Below are positions 26,310-34,011 of a DNA stretch of 64,000 nt, in pieces. Position 1 is the stretch's first letter, and each line of letters begins with the position of its first letter. The notes under the pieces were generated by a model that had not been told where the DNA came from, ran no database searches, and was given only the letters and a program-made list of their open reading frames with translations. The translations under genes were made by a program, and so were the position numbers. Origin of the DNA: Emergencia timonensis (lineage in GTDB: Bacteria; Bacillota; Clostridia; Peptostreptococcales; Anaerovoracaceae); the NCBI RefSeq assembly GCF_900086585.1, contig NZ_FLKM01000009.1, positions 186,001-250,000 of the forward strand, given 5' to 3'.

Positions 26310-27788
26310 ATGGGAAAAGAAATAATGATCCGTGACCTGACCTTTTCCTATGGCGGGAACGGAAATCAACTGGAACATATATCGTTAGACATTGCTGCCG
26401 GAGAAGTCATTGTTATGACCGGCCCATCAGGAAGTGGAAAAAGCTCTTTGACAAGAGTGATTAACGGACTGATCCCCTATTTTTACGAGGGGGAATTAAG
26501 CGGGGATGTTTTTGTGGACGGGAAACCGCTGAAAGAAATTCCGTCCTGGGAGCGCGGCAAAATCGTAGGGAATGTATTCCAAGACCCCAGGAGCCAGTTT
26601 TTTGCCAATGAGGTTGCCGGTGAGGTTGCTTTCGGCTGTGAAAACTACGGTTATTCCCATGAGGAAATTCGGAACCATGTTCACCGGGCGGCGGCGGACA
26701 TTAAGATTCAAAACATTCTGGATCATAGCCTGCACAGCCTGTCCTATGGAATGCGCCAGAAGGTTGCGATTGCATCGGCAGAGGCGATAGACCCGGAAAT
26801 CTATGTAATGGATGAACCGTCTGCCAATCTGGATATTGCATCTACTTATCGCTTTGCGGACATTATCTGCGATTTGAAACAGCAGGGAAAAACCATTATC
26901 ATAGCAGAACACCGGCTTTATTATCTGATGGATCTGGCAGACCGCTTCCTGTGTGTGCAGAAAGGAAAAATTGTGCGTGAATTTACCGCACAACAAATGA
27001 AAGCTCTGACTAATAAGGAAATCCAGGCATTGGGACTTCGCACTCCTGACCTGCATCAGATTGAGCAGACGGAAATCCCGTCTGCGGCAACCGGCGAGGT
27101 TGTCCTGAAAGTGAAAAAACTGAACCACTCTTTTGGTGAAACAATTGTAGCTAAGGATATTGACTTTCAATGCCGTAAGGGAGAAGTGATTGCCCTGATC
27201 GGCCCCAACGGAACGGGCAAAAGCACCATAGGGCGAATCTTGGCAGGGCTTTTGAAAGAGAAATCCGGCGAAGTCGTTTTATTCGGAAAGCATTGCAGAC
27301 CCAAAGACCGCTTGGGAAAGGTCTGGTACATTCCCCAGGATTTAGACAGCCAGCTATTCGGTGAGGATTTGCTGGACGAACTGACTACTGGCTCAGAGGC
27401 CAGCCCGGAGCGGAAGCAAGCGGCAGAAGAAATTCTGGAAGCCCTGGAACTGACGCCGTTCATCAAACAGCATCCCTCTACGCTGTCAGGAGGGCAAAAG
27501 CAGAGGCTGGCTCTTGGCGTAGCTCTGATACACGAAGCACCTATTATCATACTTGACGAACCTACAAGTGGGCTGGACGGCACGAATATGCGGAATGTCA
27601 GCCGGATGATCCGCAAACTGGCGAAGATGGGGCGCACCATTATCGTCATTACCCATGACGCAGAGTGTGCGCTTGCCTGTTGCGAGCGGGCAATGCGCCT
27701 TGAAAACGGATATATTACTGATGATTTTCAAATCAGAGGAGCAGAGCTTCTTTTGAAAAAAATTGGGTATGACCAAAAGGAGGGTTAG
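26310..27788 (+). CDS. Fused double ECF ATPase
   Basis: 492 residues from ATG 26310 with TAGGAGG before it; an earlier in-frame start lies inside the T gene. Two ATPase domains are fused. Domain 1: Walker A GPSGSGKSSLTRV, signature LSYGMRQKVAIASA, Walker B YVMDEPSANLD. Domain 2: Walker A GPNGTGKSTIGRI, signature LSGGQKQRLALGVA, Walker B IIILDEPTSGLD. This replaces the separate EcfA and EcfA' subunits. The signature of domain 1 has Tyr-Gly-Met where Gly-Gly-Gln is usual, so one ATP site may be weaker. The stop is two bases before the next ABC gene. Confidence 0.9.
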   Translation: MGKEIMIRDLTFSYGGNGNQLEHISLDIAAGEVIVMTGPSGSGKSSLTRVINGLIPYFYEGELSGDVFVDGKPLKEIPSWERGKIVGNVFQDPRSQFFANEVAGEVAFGCENYGYSHEEIRNHVHRAAADIKIQNILDHSLHSLSYGMRQKVAIASAEAIDPEIYVMDEPSANLDIASTYRFADIICDLKQQGKTIIIAEHRLYYLMDLADRFLCVQKGKIVREFTAQQMKALTNKEIQALGLRTPDLHQIEQTEIPSAATGEVVLKVKKLNHSFGETIVAKDIDFQCRKGEVIALIGPNGTGKSTIGRILAGLLKEKSGEVVLFGKHCRPKDRLGKVWYIPQDLDSQLFGEDLLDELTTGSEASPERKQAAEEILEALELTPFIKQHPSTLSGGQKQRLALGVALIHEAPIIILDEPTSGLDGTNMRNVSRMIRKLAKMGRTIIVITHDAECALACCERAMRLENGYITDDFQIRGAELLLKKIGYDQKEG

Positions 27789-27790
27789 GA

Positions 27791-29617
27791 ATGACACAGC
27801 AAAATGAGAAACAGCCGAAGGCAAAGACTGGACTGGCGCGTTGCCTGGAATTAGCTTCGGGTCATAAATGGCTTTTGTTTCTATCAGGGTTTCTGGCTGC
27901 GCTGGCAGCAATTTGTTCTTTTGCACCTTATTTATCAATTTATTACATCGTTCGGGAAATCCTGTTTGTTTACCCGGATATGTCGCTCTTGAATGTTTCT
28001 GCAATCTCAACCTGGGGCTGGCTTGCCCTGGCTGGTATTTTGGGGAACATCGTATTTTACTTTTTTGCCTTACTGTGTTCCCACATTGCAGCGTTTGGAA
28101 CGCTTTATGAATTGAAGGTGGCCTTTGCCGACCACATTATGCATATTCCGCTTGGGTATCATCTGACCTTGGGCAGCGGCAAACTGAGAAAAATCATGGA
28201 CGAAAACATTGAAAGCGTTGAGAAATTTATTGCTCACCAGCTCCCGGATTTTGTCGCCTCTTTGGTCGCACCGCTTGTTCTGGTCATTATTCTTCTTGGG
28301 ATTGACTGGCGGTATGGTGTGGTTTGTCTGGTTGGTATTGTTCTGGCCTTCATCGTTCAGTTTGCAGGATTCAACGGTGAAGCAAAGGAAAAAATGCACC
28401 GTTTTCAGACCGCCCAGGAGAACATGAACAGCGCCTCTGTGGAATATGTGCGCGGTATGCCGGAGATCAAAGCATTTAATCAGACCGCAGATTCTTTTAA
28501 GCGGTTGAGCAAATCTATTAAGGACTATACCTCTTTCGTGCTGGAGTACGCATTGGGCTGGCAAAACTGTATGCCTGCATTTACCACAATCATCAACAAT
28601 ATTTATCTGTTTTTAATTCCGGTAGGTGTTCTGATCGGGATGCATACTACGGATTTCAGAGAGTATTCGTTGACATTCATTTTCTACCTGATTATTGTAC
28701 ATGCGATTTCCGGTATCCTGAATAAGATCATGTTTATCTCGGAGTCCTTTACGCAGATTGACGGCAATGTAGAGCGCATGGATGAAATCTTGCGTATCCC
28801 GGTTCTGCCGGAAAAGAATACAAAGGCTGTTATACAAAACTATGACATTGCTTTTCAGGATGTCAGCTTTTCCTATGAAACTGATTCCCAAGTCAAGGCC
28901 CTGGCTCATGTCTCTTTCCTTGCGCCTCATGGCAAGGTAACAGCCGTTGTCGGCCCTTCCGGTGGCGGTAAAAGTACCATAGCCAACCTAATCTCCCGAT
29001 TTTATGATGTGACGGACGGAAGTATTCAAATCGGTGGTGTTGACATTCGGGATATTCCGCTGGATGCGCTGATGGATAAGGTCAGCTTTGTATTTCAGGA
29101 TACATTCCTCTTTAAGCAGAGCATCCTGGATAACATCCGCATGGGAAATCCAGATGCTACGGAGGAACAGGTGATTGCGGCGGCAAAGGCGGCAAGATGC
29201 CACGAATTTATCGAGCAACTTCCAAACGGTTATCAGACTGTGATTGGAAGCACCGGCGTTCATCTCTCAGGTGGTGAACGCCAACGGATTGCCATTGCAA
29301 GGGCTATCGTAAAGGATGCCCCTATCATCGTACTGGACGAGGCAACCGCATTCAGCGACCCGGAAAATGAGTACCTGATTCAAAAAGCCTTTGAAAAGCT
29401 AATCCAGAATAAAACGGTTGTAATGATTGCCCATCGTCTGTCTACGATTCGCAACGCTGACCAGATCCTTGTCATGGAAAAAGGACACCTGATTGAATCT
29501 GGCACCCATGACGAGTTGCTGAAGAAGGGTGGAAAATACGCGCAGATGTGGAGCAGCTATACGGAGTCGATCAACTGGAAAATCAGTACAAGGAAAGGCG
29601 GTGTGATCTATGAGTAA
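27791..29617 (+). CDS. ABC half-transporter A of the ECF-linked pair
   Basis: 608 residues; ATG two bases after the ATPase stop, ribosome site AAAGGAGG inside it. The membrane domain is followed by Walker A VGPSGGGKSTIANL (about 386), signature LSGGERQRIAIARAIV and Walker B IIVLDEATAFSDPEN. It is paralogous to the protein at 19345. The gene is in one operon with the ECF importer, the next half-transporter and probably the dtxR gene. This combination recalls the import half of yersiniabactin- and equibactin-type loci, including YbtP/YbtQ-like heterodimers. Confidence 0.89.
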   Translation: MTQQNEKQPKAKTGLARCLELASGHKWLLFLSGFLAALAAICSFAPYLSIYYIVREILFVYPDMSLLNVSAISTWGWLALAGILGNIVFYFFALLCSHIAAFGTLYELKVAFADHIMHIPLGYHLTLGSGKLRKIMDENIESVEKFIAHQLPDFVASLVAPLVLVIILLGIDWRYGVVCLVGIVLAFIVQFAGFNGEAKEKMHRFQTAQENMNSASVEYVRGMPEIKAFNQTADSFKRLSKSIKDYTSFVLEYALGWQNCMPAFTTIINNIYLFLIPVGVLIGMHTTDFREYSLTFIFYLIIVHAISGILNKIMFISESFTQIDGNVERMDEILRIPVLPEKNTKAVIQNYDIAFQDVSFSYETDSQVKALAHVSFLAPHGKVTAVVGPSGGGKSTIANLISRFYDVTDGSIQIGGVDIRDIPLDALMDKVSFVFQDTFLFKQSILDNIRMGNPDATEEQVIAAAKAARCHEFIEQLPNGYQTVIGSTGVHLSGGERQRIAIARAIVKDAPIIVLDEATAFSDPENEYLIQKAFEKLIQNKTVVMIAHRLSTIRNADQILVMEKGHLIESGTHDELLKKGGKYAQMWSSYTESINWKISTRKGGVIYE

Positions 29618-31343
29618 GCTGAAAGAAAAGTTAATGCTATCGGAGAAAGGCTACTCCGACTTAAAAAAAGCAATTACAGCCTGCACAATAACCAATATTG
29701 CACTGCTACTTCCTTCAATGGTAGCCTGCCTACTTTTTTGGGAACTGCTGAAACCGTTCACCGGAGAAGCAATTTCATGGGACGCACTGTGGAAGCTGCT
29801 GGGACTGGGAGTGGTTGCGGCTATTCTGGTATTCCTGGCTGCAAAAAATGATTATAGAAAAACCTACATTGCTTCTTATAAAGAGGCCAGCACGACCAGA
29901 CTTCGGATCGCAGAACATCTTCGCAAGCTCCCCATGAGCTTCTTTAACACAAAAGATTTATCTGATATTACCACAAACATGATGGCGGATTGCAGCAGCA
30001 TGGAATCCATGCTCAGCAGTACCATTCCGCCGCTGATCGCAAATATTATCTCTGTCACCCTGACCTGCATTTGTCTGGCATTTTTTGACTGGAGAATGGC
30101 CCTTGCGATTTTCTGTACGATGCCGGTCACATTTCTTATCATCTGGTGCAGACGCAAGCTGCAACTCCGTCTGTTTGATAAACAGGTGGATGTGAAGTTG
30201 GAGGCGTCCAGCCAGATTCAGGAATACCTGGAAGGTATCAAAATTATTAAATCCTGCGGCCTTAGCGGTTCCCGTTTCTCCACGCTGGACAAAGCACTCC
30301 AAGCCATGAGAAAAATCGCCATCAGGGTGGAACTGGCCTCTGGTATTCTGGTTCAGGGAGCCAGCCTGGTTCTGCAAGCAGGTCTTGGTATCACCATTTT
30401 TATTGGAACGGTACTGATAACTGGCGGTCAAATTGAACTGCTTCCTTTGCTGGTGCTGTTCATGTTCTCCACGCAGATTTACGGCCCAATCCTTGCCATC
30501 CTTTCGCAGTTAACCTCTCTGTTTCATTTGGGGACTGTTACCAACCGTATGCGTACCCTGCTGACCACCCCTGTTATGGAGGGCGAAGATAAGGATATGG
30601 CTAACTATGACATTGAATTGAAAAATGTCACTTTCGGATATAACCGGGACGATGTTATCAAGGATGTATCTTTTTCTATTCCAACTGGCAGCGTAACAGC
30701 CCTAGTAGGGCCTTCCGGTAGCGGCAAAAGCACAATTTCCAAACTCATTGCCCGCTTTTGGGATGTAAGAAAAGGTCAGATTTCCATTGGTGGTATGGAT
30801 GTCCGCACCATTGAACCGGAACACCTGATGCGCTGTATGTCCTTTGTATTTCAGGATGTGACCTTGTTCAACGACACTGTTTTTAATAACATCCGCGTAG
30901 GCAACATGAACGCTACCGAAGAGCAGGTCATGGCGGCGGCAAAGGCAGCGTACTGTAACGAATTTATCCAGCGATTGCCGGATGGTTATCAGACTATCTT
31001 GGGGGAGAACGGCAGCACTCTTTCTGGAGGAGAACGTCAGCGAATCTCCATTGCCCGCGCTCTGCTGAAAGATGCCCCGATTATTCTTCTTGATGAAGCA
31101 ACAGCATCTCTTGACCCGGAGAACGAGGTTTTAATCCAGCGGGCCATTGCAAAGCTGGTGGAGGGTAAGACGGTCATTATGATTGCTCACCGGCTCCGTA
31201 CTGTGGTGGATGCCGACCAGATCATCGTTTTGAAAGATGGTAAACTGGTCGAGCAAGGAACGCATGGAGAATTGATGAAAAAGAAAGGGCTGTATGAAAA
31301 GTTGTATCATATTCAGCAGGAAAGCCTTGGATGGACTGTGTAA
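29610..31343 (+). CDS. ABC half-transporter B of the ECF-linked pair
   Basis: 577 residues, starting eight bases inside the end of the previous gene. Motifs: Walker A VGPSGSGKSTISKL (about 365), Q-loop SFVFQDVTLF, signature LSGGERQRISIARALL, Walker B IILLDEATASLDPEN, H-loop IAHRLRT. It is paralogous to the protein at 21119. The overlap and matched ATPase halves support a heterodimer. It is followed by the intact dtxR copy after about 75 bases. Confidence 0.89.
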   Translation: MSKLKEKLMLSEKGYSDLKKAITACTITNIALLLPSMVACLLFWELLKPFTGEAISWDALWKLLGLGVVAAILVFLAAKNDYRKTYIASYKEASTTRLRIAEHLRKLPMSFFNTKDLSDITTNMMADCSSMESMLSSTIPPLIANIISVTLTCICLAFFDWRMALAIFCTMPVTFLIIWCRRKLQLRLFDKQVDVKLEASSQIQEYLEGIKIIKSCGLSGSRFSTLDKALQAMRKIAIRVELASGILVQGASLVLQAGLGITIFIGTVLITGGQIELLPLLVLFMFSTQIYGPILAILSQLTSLFHLGTVTNRMRTLLTTPVMEGEDKDMANYDIELKNVTFGYNRDDVIKDVSFSIPTGSVTALVGPSGSGKSTISKLIARFWDVRKGQISIGGMDVRTIEPEHLMRCMSFVFQDVTLFNDTVFNNIRVGNMNATEEQVMAAAKAAYCNEFIQRLPDGYQTILGENGSTLSGGERQRISIARALLKDAPIILLDEATASLDPENEVLIQRAIAKLVEGKTVIMIAHRLRTVVDADQIIVLKDGKLVEQGTHGELMKKKGLYEKLYHIQQESLGWTV

Positions 31344-31419
31344 TTGGTATATGCAGGAGCATAACACTGGGAGTATTTGGAAATCATCTGCTAGCAAGAA
31401 GAAAGGGGGGCGCACATGG

Positions 31420-31917
31420 ATGTTTTCATTGGTTATTCGTGAAGCATGGGAAGAATTGCAAAAAAAACAGACGAAGGAAAGCAAAGAGTTTATGAAGCCC
31501 GTAATAACTCCGTCCGGGGAGGACTATCTGGAAACCATCCTTGTTCTCCATAAGAAAATGGGTATGGTGCGCTCCGTAGATGTTGCCCGGCACATGGGAG
31601 TGTCAAAACCGAGTGTTTGTGTGGCGGTCAACACCCTGAAAGACGGCGGCTTTCTCATAATGGATGAAGATCACCTTCTCCATTTGACCGATGTGGGCCG
31701 GGAGGTTGCCGAAAAGATTTATGAGCGCCATTGCTTCTTTACGGAACAGCTTATCGCAGCAGGTGTTGATCCTGAAACCGCAGAAGTCGATGCCTGCCGG
31801 ATAGAACATGTAATCAGTAATGAAAGCTTTGAACGGTTGAAAAAGGCTGCCTTTAGAAATCAGGAAAACGAGATTTCTGCCCTGTCAAAAGAGATAAAGG
31901 ATAAGCCCACCGAATAA
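31420..31917 (+). CDS. DtxR-family metal-dependent repressor (intact copy)
   Basis: 165 residues from ATG 31420 (MFSLVIREAWEELQKK), behind AAAGGGGGG; a shorter form could begin at the later ATG of MKPVITPSGEDY. The winged HTH is clear (VRSVDVARHMGVSKPSVCVA). Metal ligands are visible: the Asp and Glu of GEDYLETI, the His of ERHCFF, and DACRIEH. The cysteine in DACRIEH sits where DtxR/IdeR use Cys102, rather than the Glu of MntR, which favours iron over manganese. It lacks the C-terminal SH3-like domain of DtxR. It likely represses the cargo promoters when iron is plentiful. Confidence 0.87.
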   Translation: MFSLVIREAWEELQKKQTKESKEFMKPVITPSGEDYLETILVLHKKMGMVRSVDVARHMGVSKPSVCVAVNTLKDGGFLIMDEDHLLHLTDVGREVAEKIYERHCFFTEQLIAAGVDPETAEVDACRIEHVISNESFERLKKAAFRNQENEISALSKEIKDKPTE

Positions 31918-31967
31918 AAAAAACGGTGTTTCGGTGGGCGGCTTCATCATGCCTTATTACACATCTT

Positions 31968-32003
31968 CCCTCTGAACCCGTTTTGGGTTTGGAGGGATTT
32001 TTT
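31968..32003 (+). terminator. Terminator after intact dtxR
   Basis: Same imperfect CCCTC..AACCC / GGGTTTGGAGGG stem with TTTTTT as at 17603-17638. Confidence 0.7.
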
Positions 32004-32176
32004 ATGTGCTGGTCTGCTTCAGACGCCCCGCTGCTTATTCAAAGCAGCAACTACCTACATAATTTCATATAGGAATGAGGATAGCCTCTCAAAAAAATCT
32101 TCTTCTGTTGGTGGCACGCTCACGCCCCTAATATAGAAGTTTTAGTTCTACAACATAGCTCTTATTTTTCTTACTG

Positions 32177-32208
32177 CCGCAAAGGTTTAACAGCCTTTGC
32201 GGTTTTTT
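32177..32208 (+). terminator. Hairpin with T-run before the second sigma-like gene
   Basis: Stem CCGCAAAGG / CCTTTGCGG followed by TTTTTT, identical to 17812-17843. Confidence 0.75.
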
Positions 32209-32318
32209 GTTTGTCGATATTTGTCGGGAAAAGGGATAAGCCTTCTTCCGGTATCGGCTGCCGTTCTCCGCCCTTTCCAATCTGAGATTTCAAACAAATC
32301 AGATTGGAGGTAAGGAAA

Positions 32319-32759
32319 ATGGCATATAACCATGGAAAAGCAGAGCGCAAATGGAAGCTCTGGAAAGAGAAAGAAGAAAAGATTTTAAGAGACAGCGGTG
32401 TTTCTGAAGATATGATTGAAGCAATCCGTCTCTATGACCGTCAGGCATTTAATTCAGACAGACGCTATTATGAGCGTGTGCAGGAAACAGGTACATATCT
32501 GGATACCGTAGCAGCATCCAACGATCAGGCAGAACCGAAAACAGTACAAGATTTTTTGGATCATATTGAAAATCAGGAATTGTATCATGTACTGATCACT
32601 GTGGACAGGCTTACCCTGCAGATCGTTCTGATGAAGATCCAGGGGTATAGCACCCATGAAATCGCCAGGTATCTGAAGATTACCGAAAAGGCGGTTTACA
32701 GACGCATGGACAGGTTAAAAGAAAAAATCAAAAAATATTTTAACGTGAGGGGAAATTGA
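32319..32759 (+). CDS. Sigma-70 region 4-like HTH protein, copy 2
   Basis: 146 residues from ATG 32319 with GGAGGTAAGG before it. Almost the same as the protein at 17953 (for example MAYNHGKAERKWKLWKEKEE and GYSTHEIARYLKITEKAVYR), but the last ten residues differ (KIKKYFNVRGN against KVKKIFE), marking the end of the duplicated segment. This copy is in the normal place for such a gene, near the recombinase end of the ICE. It is probably the resident copy and the other the later arrival, though the reverse cannot be excluded. Confidence 0.8.
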   Translation: MAYNHGKAERKWKLWKEKEEKILRDSGVSEDMIEAIRLYDRQAFNSDRRYYERVQETGTYLDTVAASNDQAEPKTVQDFLDHIENQELYHVLITVDRLTLQIVLMKIQGYSTHEIARYLKITEKAVYRRMDRLKEKIKKYFNVRGN

Positions 32760-32773
32760 TAGGTTCCCATTGG

Positions 32774-32811
32774 CGACAGGGTGAGAGGACGAAATCCTCC
32801 ACCCTGTTTTC
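32774..32811 (+). terminator. Terminator after sigma-like copy 2
   Basis: Stem ACAGGGTG..AGGA / TCCT..CACCCTGT around CGAAA, followed by TTTTCC. Just beyond the sigma-like stop codon. Confidence 0.65.
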
Positions 32812-33343
32812 CTTTGTGTGGCAAAAACAGGATTGTTCCTTGACAACCGAATAGTCATTCGCCAAATACTTCCTCTTTGTGATTGTGATGAGCATAAGCG
32901 TGCGGAGCAGTACGCCAAGACCTGCCGACAAGCAAATAGCGATGAAAGGTGGTGAGCGAGCCTATACTGACTCCAAATATCGGGTAGCCCCCGGTTTCGC
33001 CATAACCCACAAAGAGCATAATGGTACTCCCGTCCAGTCACAGTCCGAGCGGTATCCAATCCGCCGCAGGCAATGAGGGCGGCTCTGGCAGACCGTCAGT
33101 TGGGGTGAAACTCCCGTGGAGTCAGTTCGCTGCTGACCGTTTGGCGACTTCCCTGCGCTTTTTCGTATTTGCATTTCGGGGTGTCGAGGACAAATAGAAA
33201 TGCCATGATCATAAAGCCAGACACAAGGTTATCAATGAGAACAGAGCTTTGTTTTATATGCTCCAGACCTCAAAAAGCCTTTTGCCTGGCTTATTACATA
33301 GACAGAATTATTATTTGTCGAATATAGATTGGAGGTTATAAAG
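32812..33343. other. Unassigned 530-bp gap before the toxin gene
   Basis: No frame with a plausible start and recognisable protein was found on the plus strand. On the minus strand two short frames (about 33174-32962 and 32931-32740) together have protein-like composition but no recognised family and no clear ribosome site. The DNA around 32930-33130 is more GC-rich than its surroundings, so an RNA or a decayed gene is possible. Confidence 0.45.
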
Positions 33344-33730
33344 ATGGAAAAAACATATAGACGTGGTCAAATATATTACGCCGACTTAAATCCTGTGATT
33401 GGTTCAGAACAGGGCGGGATAAGACCTGTACTTATTATCTCTAATGATATAGGCAACAGATATAGTCCTACTGTAATCGTTGCAGCAATCACAAGTCGGG
33501 CAAGAGGAAAGACAAAATTACCCACACACATTCCTACTGAAAATTTCGATGGTCTGGAAAAAAATTCAATCATCCTTCTTGAACAAATACGAACGATTGA
33601 TAAGCAAAGATTAAAAAGTTATTTGGGAATTATCCCGGAAAATATAATGGCAAGAGTTGATACAGCTCTTGCCATTAGTATTTCGCTTCGCATTTGTTCG
33701 GATAGAAAATGTACAATCAGAAAGAAATAA
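33344..33730 (+). CDS. MazF/PemK-type toxin
   Basis: 128 residues from ATG 33344 ([20 protein letters not shown]), with GGAGG before it. The MazF fold signature is clear: [28 protein letters not shown], then VIVAAITSR, and [11 protein letters not shown]. MazF proteins are ribosome-independent mRNA interferases. No MazE-like antitoxin gene precedes it; the upstream 530 bases have no obvious frame. The small downstream gene does not look like an antitoxin. In an ICE such a toxin would favour retention of the element. Confidence 0.85.
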   Translation: MEKTYRRGQIYYADLNPVIGSEQGGIRPVLIISNDIGNRYSPTVIVAAITSRARGKTKLPTHIPTENFDGLEKNSIILLEQIRTIDKQRLKSYLGIIPENIMARVDTALAISISLRICSDRKCTIRKK

Positions 33731-33813
33731 CGGTAATCGCACATTGGTAATATCAAGATTGTATTTTTATAATTTGAGCATACAGTCGCTTTGGATATAG
33801 CGGAGGTATTTGA

Positions 33814-33960
33814 ATGGAAGATGTAAAACAAAATGCGGAACAATTATTTTCTAATTCAGAAAATGAACAAGAAGCGTTTGAGGTTTTTATTAAAGCAATG
33901 ACACAGATCATTGAAAAATATGGAAAGATTGTTTTGCATGAGTTAGATTATGCTGCGTAA
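33814..33960 (+). CDS. Small protein upstream of the serine recombinase
   Basis: 48 residues (MEDVKQNAEQLFSNSENEQE...VLHELDYAA), ribosome site CGGAGGT before ATG 33814. It is acidic and mostly helical. Small proteins of this look are common directly before large serine recombinase genes in Clostridial ICEs, where they may help excision; that role is not established. It is separated from the recombinase by 51 bases. Confidence 0.6.
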   Translation: MEDVKQNAEQLFSNSENEQEAFEVFIKAMTQIIEKYGKIVLHELDYAA

Positions 33961-34011
33961 ATTTGCGCAGCTTTACATATCACATTTTCCTGAATTTTCG
34001 GAGGTGGAAAG

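Larger units (their letters stand above)
31511..32730 (+). repeat. Long direct repeat, copy 2 (dtxR plus sigma-like gene)
   Basis: The partner of 17145-18365. It has the same order of dtxR, stem at the stop codon, two terminator-like hairpins, leader and sigma-like gene, at a constant offset of 14365-14366 bases. Its dtxR frame is intact. Confidence 0.92.
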
